A DNA stretch of 64,000 bases from assembly GCA_937926875.1 (NCBI GenBank), contig CALBAX010000015.1, positions 35,200-99,199 of the forward strand, given 5' to 3'. Both the position numbers and the translations under genes were made by a program. Positions 18,714 to 26,982 of the stretch are shown here, piece after piece. Each line of letters opens with the position of its first letter. Position 1 is the stretch's first letter. Source of the stretch: an uncultured Desulfovibrio sp. (lineage in GTDB: Bacteria > Desulfobacterota > Desulfovibrionia > Desulfovibrionales > Desulfovibrionaceae). Below the pieces are notes generated by a model, which was not told the origin of the DNA, did no database searches, and saw only the letters and a program-made list of their open reading frames with translations.

Positions 18714-19676
18714 TTAAAAAATTTTTTCCTGCGGCCTTTCGGGGACATTTTCCAGGCCGATACGATGGCGGACAACATACTGGGGCCGTCCCTTGACCTC
18801 CTGGAACACACGCCCAAGGTATTCCCCCACGATCCCCAGAGAACACAATATCAGGCCGCCAAGGCACAACGTCACCACCATCAGTGAGGCATACCCCGGG
18901 ACATCCACGCCCCAGACAAGCGTTTTGAAGATGAGGTACCCGGCATAGGAGAATCCGGCCAAAGCCACTATCATCCCCAGATAGCTCCACAAGCGCAACG
19001 GCAGCGTGCTGAAGGAAGTGATGCCGTCCAAGGCAAAGTTCCACAGCTTCCACCCCGGCCATTTGCTGTTGCCGGCCACACGGGCCGGGCGTTCGTACTC
19101 CACGATGGCGCTGCGGAAACCAACCCAGCCGTACAGGCCCTTGGTAAAGCGCACACGTTCGGGCAAGGCATTCAGGGCATCCACCACCATGCGATCCATG
19201 AGCCGGTAATCCCCGGCATTGGGGACGACGCGCCCCTTGGTCAACCGGTTGAACAGCCGGTAGAACAGGCCGGCGCTCACACGCTTTGCCCAGCTGTCCG
19301 CATCACGCCGGGAACGTACGCCTATGACCGTTTCATAGCCCTGCTCCCACAGGCGCAGGAACTGTTTCAACAGAGCCGGCGGATCCTGCAGATCCACATC
19401 CATGGGCACGACAGCATCTCCGCGGGCCGCCTGCAACCCCGCGGACAGAGCCAGTTCCTTGCCGAAATTGCGCGAGAAGGAGATGCCGCGGACCCGCGGA
19501 TCCCGGGCATGGAGCCCTTCGATGATCTCCAGAGTCCTGTCCGTACTGCCATCATCGACGAACAGGATCTCCAGCTCATAGGGCTCGTCACGCAAAACTT
19601 CCTGCACGGCCTCGTAAAACAGCGGGATGGCCTCTTCTTCATCAAGGACCGGAACGATCAGGGAAAGCAGTTTCAT
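18714..19676 (-). CDS. GtrB-like polyprenyl-phosphate glycosyltransferase (GT2)
   Basis: A 320-residue family-2 glycosyltransferase of the GtrB/DPM1 type, which loads a sugar onto undecaprenyl phosphate on the cytoplasmic face. Motifs are LIVPVLDEEEAIP at the start, the DDGS motif in LFVDDGSTDRT, and MDVDLQDPP for metal and nucleotide-sugar binding. Two C-terminal membrane helices (about 230-255 and 265-290) are typical for GtrB. The divergent neighbour at 19768 is a multispanning membrane protein, so the pair may modify a surface glycan. The sugar is not deducible. Confidence 0.87.
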   Translation of the reverse strand: MKLLSLIVPVLDEEEAIPLFYEAVQEVLRDEPYELEILFVDDGSTDRTLEIIEGLHARDPRVRGISFSRNFGKELALSAGLQAARGDAVVPMDVDLQDPPALLKQFLRLWEQGYETVIGVRSRRDADSWAKRVSAGLFYRLFNRLTKGRVVPNAGDYRLMDRMVVDALNALPERVRFTKGLYGWVGFRSAIVEYERPARVAGNSKWPGWKLWNFALDGITSFSTLPLRLWSYLGMIVALAGFSYAGYLIFKTLVWGVDVPGYASLMVVTLCLGGLILCSLGIVGEYLGRVFQEVKGRPQYVVRHRIGLENVPERPQEKIF

Positions 19677-19767
19677 CTATTGTCTCCTCACATGTCTGCG
19701 CCTATAGTGTCTTTGACACGGACAGCACGATGATACGATGACCTGTCCATAACAACCATTTTTCTAT

Positions 19768-20943
19768 ATGCGCCAGTCTACAGACAATTTCCTTGCTCTG
19801 AGCCTGTTCTTGCTCTTTTTTTCAAACTTCATCTATTCCGTTGTCTATTTCTATAACGACTTCCCCAATGGTTATGCATGGGGAGAACTTTTCATAAAAT
19901 ATACTGACGGCTTCGTACGCAGGGGGCTGACAGGCTACCTGCTGTATCATGCTGCGAGCTTTTTGAATGTCCATATCGTGTGGACGGCCTGCATATCGCT
20001 TGTTTACATCCTGTTTTTCATAAAGGCATATTCTTTCATCAGGGAAAACGTAAGCTATTTCTTTACGATAGTCCTGTTCTTCTCTCCGGCCCTGCTGGCA
20101 TTCCTCGTCAAGGATCCTGACCTCTTCGGCCGCAAGGACATCCTCTTCCTGGCCCTGCTGGCCATCATCATGGCCAAGGCCAGTACCATCATCATCTCAC
20201 CGGGAAAGCGGGGAAAGGCCTGGCTGACCATCGCCCTGTGCTATCTTGTGGCCTTCCTTATCCACGAGATCACACTGTTCTTTGCCCTGCTGCCGGCCCT
20301 GCTCGTCCTGCGCGCCAATGAAAAGCATACGCTGGCCACCGTGGCGGCCATCGGTGCCGTCTTTCTGTTGAGTGCCCTTTTTGCCGTCCATTTCCAGGGG
20401 ACAGCCGCCATGCGCGAAGCCATGTTCCACGACTGGCAGGCCCTCATCCCGGATTTCACCACACAGGGAGGCATGCGCTTCATCGGCAAGGATCTTTCTT
20501 CCCACGCCACGCCCTTCCCCTGGCTCCAGAATGGCAACCTGCGCCTTTCCTACATCGCCGCCTGGCTGCTGGCCCTGCTCCCCCTGGGGCTGCTCATGTA
20601 CGTCTACCGCTTCCATACGGTCTGCACGGACGTCCTGGGCCGGGGCATGACCTGGCTCGCCTATGGATGCGCCATATTCCCTGCCGTGATCCTGACCTTC
20701 ATGATCAACGACTTTGGCCGGACGATCTCATACAGCTGTCTGATGTTCCTGTTCTTTGCCCTGCATATCCTGCGCATCTATCGCGACCGCCACGGGGATC
20801 TGCCGGTCCGTCCCTGCTTCACACAGCTGCATTTTGCGAATACCCCTGTCCTCATCGGCAGCCTGTATTACCTGCTCTGCTGGAAGCTCTACCATTATGT
20901 CCCGCTGAGCATGGAACCCCGCATCATTTCCCTGTCGTTCTGA
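19768..20943 (+). CDS. Polytopic membrane protein, possible surface-glycan enzyme
   Basis: A 391-residue protein with about ten hydrophobic segments and few charged loops. I do not recognise a characterised family. A conserved-looking motif TDGFVRRGLTGYLLYHAAS lies near residue 45. Coding sequence is AT-richer and uses codons less biased than the neighbours, especially in the first 120 codons, hinting at transfer. It is divergent from the GtrB-like gene, and in gtr clusters a polytopic glycosyltransferase commonly accompanies GtrB, so that role is a reasonable guess only. Confidence 0.65.
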   Translation: MRQSTDNFLALSLFLLFFSNFIYSVVYFYNDFPNGYAWGELFIKYTDGFVRRGLTGYLLYHAASFLNVHIVWTACISLVYILFFIKAYSFIRENVSYFFTIVLFFSPALLAFLVKDPDLFGRKDILFLALLAIIMAKASTIIISPGKRGKAWLTIALCYLVAFLIHEITLFFALLPALLVLRANEKHTLATVAAIGAVFLLSALFAVHFQGTAAMREAMFHDWQALIPDFTTQGGMRFIGKDLSSHATPFPWLQNGNLRLSYIAAWLLALLPLGLLMYVYRFHTVCTDVLGRGMTWLAYGCAIFPAVILTFMINDFGRTISYSCLMFLFFALHILRIYRDRHGDLPVRPCFTQLHFANTPVLIGSLYYLLCWKLYHYVPLSMEPRIISLSF

Positions 20944-21097
20944 TCCTCTCCCGACGATCACGGGAAGGCGCGCCACGCGGCGACAGCTGCCGCACAACAG
21001 AGGAATGCCCCTTCCCCGGCATCCGTCCGCACCGTCTCCAAAGCGGTCACCCACGGATCTTTCCCCGGATTTCCCTGCCTGTACAGGGGAAACGTAC

Positions 21098-21127
21098 AAA
21101 AAAGGGCAGCCCGAAGGCTGCCCTTTA
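21098..21127. terminator. Bidirectional terminator between converging genes
   Basis: AAAGGGCAGCC/GGCTGCCCTTT hairpin with flanking A- and T-runs, between the membrane protein gene and the purB-pyrE gene, which converge here. Confidence 0.85.
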
Positions 21128-21234
21128 TCGATCAGTGTATCCCCGGTCCGGGACAGGTCTGGAAAAGAACCCCGCTGAGGCGGCCGTCCCGTCTCCTCCC
21201 CGGGACATGCCGGGAACGCCCAGAGGGAACGGCC

Positions 21235-23112
21235 TTAGGAGCGGGCCATCTCCACCAGTTCCTTCCGGGTGAAGAGGGAGTGCAGTTCGTAACCGGCTTC
21301 CTTCAGCTTCTCGCGGCCGCCTTCTTCGCGGTCCAGGATGCAGCACACGGCCACGATGTCCAGACCGGCAGCGCGCACGCGGTCACAGGCCTTGAGCAGG
21401 GAGCCGCCGGTGGTCACCACGTCTTCCAGCATGGCCACCTTGTCGCCGGGCTTGAAGTTGCCCAGGCCTTCCACGAACTGGCCGGTGCCATGGTCCTTGG
21501 CTTCCTTGCGCACCAGCAGGCCGTTGAGGGGGCGGCCCAGCTCGTGCGAGATGGCGGTGGTGGCGGAGACCAGCGGGTCGGCGCCCATGGTCATGCCGCC
21601 CACGCCCACCACGGGAACGTCCTTGAGCAGGTCGTTGAACAGCGTACCGATGAGCCAGGAACCTTCGGCATGCAGGGCGGTCACGCGGCAATCGAAGTAA
21701 TAGTCGCTGCGACGGCCGGAAGCCAGGACGAAGTCGCCTTCACGGTAGGACTTTTCCACCAGCAGGCGGGCCAGACGACGCTTGATCTCCAGGATGGACT
21801 GCTGCACGGGAGCCTCCTCATTGCCGAAGACGCGCTTGTAGATGACGTCTTCGTATTTAAGGTAGTAGGTGGGGTCGAAAAGTTCGGCAAGCTGGGCATC
21901 GCCCAGACGTCCATGCATGTCGGGATCGGCGCACACCAGTTCGGGGAAGGGCTTGCGGGTCTCCCAGCTCTGCATGGCCAGACGCTGCACGGCCTCATAG
22001 GCCTTCTGGCGCGGCAGGCCGGTGGCGATGAGGGCCGTCAGCACGCGCTGGGAGAAGTACAGGCCGTAGGAACGTTCCATGTTCTCCTTCATGCGCTCGG
22101 GCTTGACCACCAGGCCGTCCAGCAGGCGGCACAGGCGGTTGAGCACGTAGTCGGCCAGGATGGTGGAATCGGGCATGATGACGCGTTCCACGGACGAGTG
22201 GCTGATGTCGCGCTCGTGCCACAGGGCCTGGTTCTCCATGGAAGCCACGGCATTGCTGCGGATCAGGCGGGCAAGACCGGCCATGTTCTCGGCCGAGATG
22301 GGATTCTTCTTGTGCGGCATGGCCGAGGAGCCCTTCTGGCCCTTGGCGAAGCCTTCTTCCACTTCCAGCACCTCGGTGCGCTGCAGATGGCGCAGCTCCA
22401 CGCACAGGCGTTCGATGCCGCCGGCCAGGATGGCCAGGGAGGTGAAGAAGTGGGCGTAGCGGTCGCGCTGCACGATCTGGGTGGAGTGCGGGTCCACGGC
22501 CAGGCCCAGGCGGGTCAGGGCCTTTTCCTCCAGTTCGGGGGAAAGGAAGGCGTAGGTGCCCACGGCACCGGAGATCTTGCCCACGCGCACGCTCTCGATG
22601 CCGGCCTTGACGCGCTCCAGATGGCGCTGGAACTCGGCGTGGAAGCCGGTCATCTTGAGGCCGAAGCTGGTGGGTTCGGCATGGATGCCGTGAGTGCGGC
22701 CCATGCAGAGCACGCCCTTGTGCTTGCGGGCCAGGGCTTCCAGAGAGGCCAGCACCTTTTCGATGTCTTCCACGATGAGCTTGCCGGCCTGCATGAACAG
22801 ATAGCCGTTGGCGGTGTCCACGATGTCGGAAGACGTGCAGCCCAGATGGATGTAGCGGGCGTCGGGGCCCACCTTTTCTTCCAGCGAGGTGAGGAAGGCG
22901 ATGACGTCGTGACGGGTGGTCTGCTCGATCTCGAGGATGCGGTCCACGTCGATGTCGGCCTTTTCCCGGATGGTCTTCACGGCCTCGGCGGGCACGCGGC
23001 CCAGTTCGGCCCAGGCTTCGCACACGGCCACTTCCACAGCCAGCCAGGCGCGGTAACGGTTCTCCAGGGTCCAGATGCGGCCCATGGCGGGCCGGGTGTA
23101 GCGCTCAATCAT
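21235..23112 (-). CDS. purB-pyrE: Adenylosuccinate lyase - orotate phosphoribosyltransferase fusion
   Basis: One 625-residue reading frame joins two nucleotide-synthesis enzymes. Residues 1 to about 430 are adenylosuccinate lyase, which acts twice in purine synthesis: it starts MIERYTRPAMGRIWTLENRY and holds the fumarase-superfamily signature GSSAMPHKKNP. From about residue 440 it continues as orotate phosphoribosyltransferase (KSYREGDFVLASGRRSDYYFDCR, PRPP-binding VAMLEDVVTTGGSLLKA) for UMP synthesis. There is no stop codon and no methionine at the junction (FGNEEAPVQQSILEIKRR). The start at 23112 gives the exact PurB N-terminus. The fusion suggests coordinated purine and pyrimidine supply. 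Confidence 0.9.
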   Translation of the reverse strand: MIERYTRPAMGRIWTLENRYRAWLAVEVAVCEAWAELGRVPAEAVKTIREKADIDVDRILEIEQTTRHDVIAFLTSLEEKVGPDARYIHLGCTSSDIVDTANGYLFMQAGKLIVEDIEKVLASLEALARKHKGVLCMGRTHGIHAEPTSFGLKMTGFHAEFQRHLERVKAGIESVRVGKISGAVGTYAFLSPELEEKALTRLGLAVDPHSTQIVQRDRYAHFFTSLAILAGGIERLCVELRHLQRTEVLEVEEGFAKGQKGSSAMPHKKNPISAENMAGLARLIRSNAVASMENQALWHERDISHSSVERVIMPDSTILADYVLNRLCRLLDGLVVKPERMKENMERSYGLYFSQRVLTALIATGLPRQKAYEAVQRLAMQSWETRKPFPELVCADPDMHGRLGDAQLAELFDPTYYLKYEDVIYKRVFGNEEAPVQQSILEIKRRLARLLVEKSYREGDFVLASGRRSDYYFDCRVTALHAEGSWLIGTLFNDLLKDVPVVGVGGMTMGADPLVSATTAISHELGRPLNGLLVRKEAKDHGTGQFVEGLGNFKPGDKVAMLEDVVTTGGSLLKACDRVRAAGLDIVAVCCILDREEGGREKLKEAGYELHSLFTRKELVEMARS

Positions 23113-23119
23113 AGGTACC

Positions 23120-23452
23120 TCACGCGGAAGGGGTCGACGAGGAAGAGGCGGCGGCAGGAGCCGAGCCTCCGGAAGTGCTGCTGGCAGTGCTGCCGGAAGA
23201 AGTGGGACTCGTCGACGGGGAGGCGGAAGAAGAAGGGGTGGACGTGCTGTTCTCGTCCTTGATGCCCTTGCGGTAGCCGTAATCGCTGACATACCAGCCG
23301 CCGCCCTTGAGCACGAAAGACGTGTGCGACATGACCCGCGGCGAGGGGGTGCCGCAATCAGGACAGGGCTCCTGGGCCTGCATGTCGGTCACATGGGTCC
23401 ATTCTTCAAAGACTTTCTGACAGTTGGGACACTGATATTCGTAGATGGGCAT
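23120..23452 (-). CDS. FmdB-family zinc ribbon protein
   Basis: A 110-residue protein starting MPIYEYQCPNCQKVFEEW, the hallmark of the FmdB/CxxC_CXXC_SSSS family, with a second CxxC in EPCPDCG; the four cysteines should bind zinc. After about residue 65 it is a low-complexity serine/threonine/proline/alanine tail. FmdB proteins are thought to be regulatory, but the function is not established. It lies 7 bases upstream of purB-pyrE on the same strand and is likely co-transcribed with it. The upstream in-frame ATG at 23476 was rejected because family similarity begins at MPIYEY. Confidence 0.88.
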   Translation of the reverse strand: MPIYEYQCPNCQKVFEEWTHVTDMQAQEPCPDCGTPSPRVMSHTSFVLKGGGWYVSDYGYRKGIKDENSTSTPSSSASPSTSPTSSGSTASSTSGGSAPAAASSSSTPSA

Positions 23453-23566
23453 AGCTATAACGCCAAGAACGGCCACGACAGCCCCTTTTTTTGTCCGGGG
23501 CCATCGGCCGTTGTGCTGAAATTCGCGGCTCCCCGCAGGGAACCGGCAATGAACTGTCCGCGGAAA

Positions 23567-23674
23567 CTAGGCCTTGGCGGCCTTGGCTTCACGCACGCGC
23601 TGCTTCAGACGTTCAGCGCGACGATGACGGCGGCGATCCAGTTCCTTTTTACGCTCAATCTTCTTGTGAGCCAT
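23567..23674 (-). CDS. Very small basic protein (35 residues)
   Basis: A 35-residue, strongly basic protein reading MAHKKIERKKELDRRRHRR at its start and ending in alanine/lysine. I cannot name it, but it looks like a nucleic-acid or ribosome-associated peptide. Translation support is good: GGAGG sits five bases before the ATG at 23674. An alternative reading that starts at 23818 would add 48 residues with no sensible character. It may be co-transcribed with fmdB and purB-pyrE downstream. Confidence 0.65.
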   Translation of the reverse strand: MAHKKIERKKELDRRRHRRAERLKQRVREAKAAKA

Positions 23675-23871
23675 GATGTCCTCCACGGGGGAGATGCCCC
23701 CATTAATTTTTGGTAGAAAAGCATATCCCAAAGGTTTCGCAAAGTCCAGCATGCAGACTGAAGACCACGGCCCTGCCCGCGTCATCCTGCCTTGCGTCCC
23801 GGCTGTGCGCACAGGCACGCCCGGGGAAGACCCGTTGCCAGCGCCCCGCTTCTTGCCTACACTGCGCGGTC

Positions 23872-24351
23872 ATGAAGAAAGTCATCATCTATACGGACGG
23901 CTCCTGCCTGGGCAATCCCGGCCGGGGCGGCTGGGCCGCCATCCTCTGCCTGGTGGGCAGCACGGCCCGCCGCGAGCTGGTGGGCGGCGCCCGCCTGACC
24001 ACCAACAACCGCATGGAACTGGGCGGCGTCATCGCGGCCCTCTCCGCCCTGCGCGAAGCCTGCGAGGTGGACCTTTACACCGACTCCAAATACGTCTGCG
24101 ACGCGGTGGAAAAGGGCTGGCTGGCCGGCTGGCAGAAGCGCAACTGGATCAAGAGCGACAAGAAGCCCGTGCTCAACGTGGACCTCTGGAAGCAGCTCCT
24201 GCCCCTGCTGCGCACCCACCAAGTGACCTTCCACTGGCTGCGCGGCCATGCCGGGCACCGCGAGAACGAGCGCTGCGACGAACTGGCCCGCGCCTTCGCC
24301 GCCGGCCCCGACCTGCCCGAGGACACGGGCTTCACGGCCGCCCAGGCCTGA
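23872..24351 (+). CDS. rnhA: Ribonuclease HI
   Basis: Cleaves RNA in RNA-DNA hybrids, for example R-loops and primers. The 159-residue protein has the four acidic catalytic residues in their usual contexts: YTDGSCLGNPG (Asp9), NRMELGGVIAAL (Glu), LYTDSKYVCDAV (Asp) and ENERCDELAR (Asp). The histidine in WLRGHAGHRENER is the conserved flexible-loop histidine. The start at 23872 matches the family N-terminus MKKVIIYTDGS. It is followed after 15 bases by a membrane protein gene. Confidence 0.96.
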   Translation: MKKVIIYTDGSCLGNPGRGGWAAILCLVGSTARRELVGGARLTTNNRMELGGVIAALSALREACEVDLYTDSKYVCDAVEKGWLAGWQKRNWIKSDKKPVLNVDLWKQLLPLLRTHQVTFHWLRGHAGHRENERCDELARAFAAGPDLPEDTGFTAAQA

Positions 24352-24366
24352 TCCCGCGCCCTGCCC

Positions 24367-25353
24367 ATGAACGATATTTTTTCCCCTGATACGCTGCATT
24401 CCCTGGCCCTGCTCTGGAAAGGCCTGCTCTGGCCCCTGCTGCGTCTGCTGCTGGGCCTGTGCGCGGGCCTGCTGCTGGCCAATCTGCTGGAGGCCCTGCG
24501 CTGGACGCGCCATCTGGCCCGCCTGGCCACCCCGCTGGCCCGGGCCGCCCATCTGCGCGACGTGGCGGGCGCGGCCTTCTCCCTGGCCTTCGTCTCCCCG
24601 GCCGCGGCCAACGGCCTGCTTTCCGAAAGCCACCAAAAAGGCGAGATCGACGGCCGGGAACTCATGCTGGCCAATCTGTTCAACAGCTTCCCGGCCTATC
24701 TGGTCCACACGCCCACCATTTTCCTGCTCACCTGGCCCGTGCTGGGCTGGCCCGCCGTGGTCTATGTGGGCCTGACCCTGCTGGCCGCCGTGGGCCGTAC
24801 CGGCCTGACCATCGCCTTTTCCCGCCGCCTGCTGCCCGCACCGCCGCAGGGCTGCCTGGCCTGCACGGCCGCGACTGACGGCGAGACCGGCTGGCGCGCC
24901 GCCGCCCGCAAGGCCTGGAAGCGCTTCCGCCGCCGCGTGCCCAAGCTGGTCTGCTTCACGGTGCCCGTCTACATCATCATGTATCTGTTGCAGCGCTACG
25001 GCCTGTTCACCGCCGCCGAGGAGTGGCTGGCCATGCACATGGAATGGCTGGCCTTCCTCAAGCCCCAGGCCATGGGCATCATCGTGCTGCACCTGGCCGC
25101 CGAACTGGGCGCGGCCCTGGGCGCCGCGGGCAGCGTACTCCAGACCGGCGGCCTTGAAGCCCGCGACGTGGTGCTGGCCCTGATGGTGGGCAACATATTG
25201 TCCACGCCCATGCGGGCCATCCGCCACCAGCTGCCCGCCTACGCCGGTTTCTACCGCCCGGCCCTGGCCCTGCGCCTGATCCTGGCCAACCAGGGCCTGC
25301 GCGCCGTCAGTATGGCCGTGGTCACCCTGCTGTACTGGTGGGTGGCGTTTTAG
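24367..25353 (+). CDS. Nucleoside-recognition (Gate) domain membrane protein
   Basis: A 328-residue membrane protein with about eight spans. It resembles the Gate/nucleoside recognition family related to SpmA/SpmB and nucleoside transporters: AFSLAFVSPAAANGLLSE near residue 75 and VGNILSTPMRAIRHQLP near residue 278 are characteristic. Transport function is assumed from family and is unproven. It lies 15 bases after rnhA and is probably co-transcribed. Confidence 0.75.
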   Translation: MNDIFSPDTLHSLALLWKGLLWPLLRLLLGLCAGLLLANLLEALRWTRHLARLATPLARAAHLRDVAGAAFSLAFVSPAAANGLLSESHQKGEIDGRELMLANLFNSFPAYLVHTPTIFLLTWPVLGWPAVVYVGLTLLAAVGRTGLTIAFSRRLLPAPPQGCLACTAATDGETGWRAAARKAWKRFRRRVPKLVCFTVPVYIIMYLLQRYGLFTAAEEWLAMHMEWLAFLKPQAMGIIVLHLAAELGAALGAAGSVLQTGGLEARDVVLALMVGNILSTPMRAIRHQLPAYAGFYRPALALRLILANQGLRAVSMAVVTLLYWWVAF

Positions 25354-25540
25354 TAAGGAACAGGCGAGGGGGAGAAGGAAACCGTTTGGAAAAACGGTTC
25401 TCCCTCTCGCCCTCGCGCTCCCCCTTTCCCTTCCCAAAACTTTTAACAGGGGACAGCGCGGCAAGGAGCAGGTAGTGTCCCGCCACTCCTTGCTCTCCCC
25501 GGCAACCGCGCTGCCTGACTTCAAGCATAAGGAAACGACC

Positions 25541-25792
25541 ATGAGCGAGACTCCCCGCCACATCCACTGCGTCAAACCCGAACACACCGGTGCGCGCGTC
25601 ACCGTGCGTCTCCAGCCCGAGGACCACTGGCTCTCCATCCCCCGCCCCAAGACCTCCCGCCAGCTGCTGACGGCCCTGGGGCTGGCCGAGGAATGTGCCC
25701 TGGTGGCCCGCGACGGCGAACTGCTCACCCCCGACCGCCAGATCTGGCCCAACGACGAGCTGCTGGTCCGCAAAGTCGCCAGCGTGGGCTAG
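25541..25792 (+). CDS. ThiS/MoaD-like ubiquitin-fold protein
   Basis: An 83-residue beta-grasp protein of the ThiS/MoaD type; such proteins carry sulfur as a C-terminal thiocarboxylate. The pattern RLQPEDHWLSIPRPKT, ALGLAEECALVARDGELLTPD and NDELLVRKV is typical. It ends in SVG rather than the usual di-glycine, so whether it can be adenylated is uncertain. AAGGAAA precedes the ATG. The next gene begins 17 bases later. Confidence 0.75.
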   Translation: MSETPRHIHCVKPEHTGARVTVRLQPEDHWLSIPRPKTSRQLLTALGLAEECALVARDGELLTPDRQIWPNDELLVRKVASVG

Positions 25793-25809
25793 GCCCGCGG
25801 AGGCCGGTC

Positions 25810-26211
25810 ATGCCCACGCGGGGAGCCATCCTCACCTACGTCAGGAAGAAGTTCGGCACGGAACCGGAATACCCCTGGGCCCGGTATCCGCACTATGCCG
25901 TCCTGCGCCACCAGCAGGGACGGAAGTGGTACGCCCTGATCATGGACGTGCCCCCGGACCGGCTGGGCCTGGATGGAGACGGACCGGTGGAGATCATCAA
26001 CCTGAAATCCGACGGCGTCCTGGATCTGCTCATCAGCGGGACGCCGGGCATCCTGCCCGCCTACCATATGGATAAAAGGCACTGGGTCTCCATCCTTCTG
26101 GACGGGGGCATCACGCCCGAAGAGCTGTTCGCGCTCATCGACGAGAGCCACGCCCTGACCGGCGGCAGGGCTGACGGCCCCCGCCGCCACAGGATGCCCC
26201 TGGTGAAATGA
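25810..26211 (+). CDS. MmcQ/YjbR family protein
   Basis: A 133-residue protein of the MmcQ/YjbR family, small cytoplasmic proteins with a CyaY-like fold and no established function. Landmarks are FGTEPEYPWARYPHYAVLRH, WYALIMDVP and the C-terminal HWVSILLDGGITPEELFALIDESHAL. The start was set at the ATG 17 bases after the ThiS-like gene. Confidence 0.82.
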   Translation: MPTRGAILTYVRKKFGTEPEYPWARYPHYAVLRHQQGRKWYALIMDVPPDRLGLDGDGPVEIINLKSDGVLDLLISGTPGILPAYHMDKRHWVSILLDGGITPEELFALIDESHALTGGRADGPRRHRMPLVK

Positions 26212-26291
26212 CATCTACGGGGCCGGGAAGGCCCCCTGCCCTTCCAGCCCCTCGTATCGACATTTGCCCCGTTGCATGGTACTTGCGGCAG

Positions 26292-26954
26292 ATGTTCGAT
26301 TTTGCATTCAACGCGCAGCGTTTCGCCGTCTACCTGATCCCCACCCTGCTCGGCATCATCATGCATGAAGTGGCCCACGGCTGGATGGCCTCCCGCAGGG
26401 GCGACCAGACCGCCCGCTTCATGGGCCGCCTGACCCTCAATCCCGTCTCGCATTTCGACGCCCTGGGCGCGGCCGTGTTCCTGCTCACCAGCCTGGGCAC
26501 GGGCTTCATCTTCGGCTGGGCCAAGCCGGTGCCGGTCAACGTGCGTAACCTGCGCGACCCCGCCCGCGACATGATGTGGGTGGCCCTGGCCGGGCCCGTG
26601 ACCAACTTTCTGCTGGCCATCGGCTTTGCCCTGGTCCTGGGCGCTGTGGTGGCCTTGCTGCCCGGCCCCGACATCTCGGACACCACGCGCTACTTCCTGC
26701 TCATGCTGGTGGCCGGGGTGAACATCAACCTCTGCCTTGCCTGGATCAACCTGCTGCCCATCCCGCCGCTGGACGGCAGCAAGATCGTGGCCTATTTCCT
26801 GCCGCCGCGCGCCGCCTGGGCCTATATGAGCGCCGGGCGCTACGGCTTCATCATCCTGGTGCTCCTGCTGGCCACGGGCCTTTTGGGGCACATCCTCGGG
26901 CCTCTCATCGGCGGGGGCAGCGATTTGCTGCTTTCGCTTGTCGGTATCAAGTAA
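26292..26954 (+). CDS. Site-2 protease (M50) family membrane metalloprotease
   Basis: An intramembrane zinc metalloprotease-like protein of 220 residues. The zinc motif HEVAH is at residues 25-29 in the first span, and the second metal-ligand motif NLLPIPPLDGSKI lies near residue 155. No PDZ or CBS domain is present, so it is the minimal form. I preferred the ATG at 26292 (MFDFAFNAQRFAVYLIP) because relatives start just before the first span; an ATG at 26208 overlapping the preceding stop is an alternative. No strong ribosome site is seen for either. The substrate is unknown. Confidence 0.85.
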   Translation: MFDFAFNAQRFAVYLIPTLLGIIMHEVAHGWMASRRGDQTARFMGRLTLNPVSHFDALGAAVFLLTSLGTGFIFGWAKPVPVNVRNLRDPARDMMWVALAGPVTNFLLAIGFALVLGAVVALLPGPDISDTTRYFLLMLVAGVNINLCLAWINLLPIPPLDGSKIVAYFLPPRAAWAYMSAGRYGFIILVLLLATGLLGHILGPLIGGGSDLLLSLVGIK

Positions 26955-26982
26955 GTAACGGAACTTCTAAAGGAATCTTGCA

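Noticed and set aside
21280..23262. Plus-strand open frame opposite purB-pyrE
   Set aside because: Histidine-rich antisense translation; both enzyme signatures are on the minus strand.
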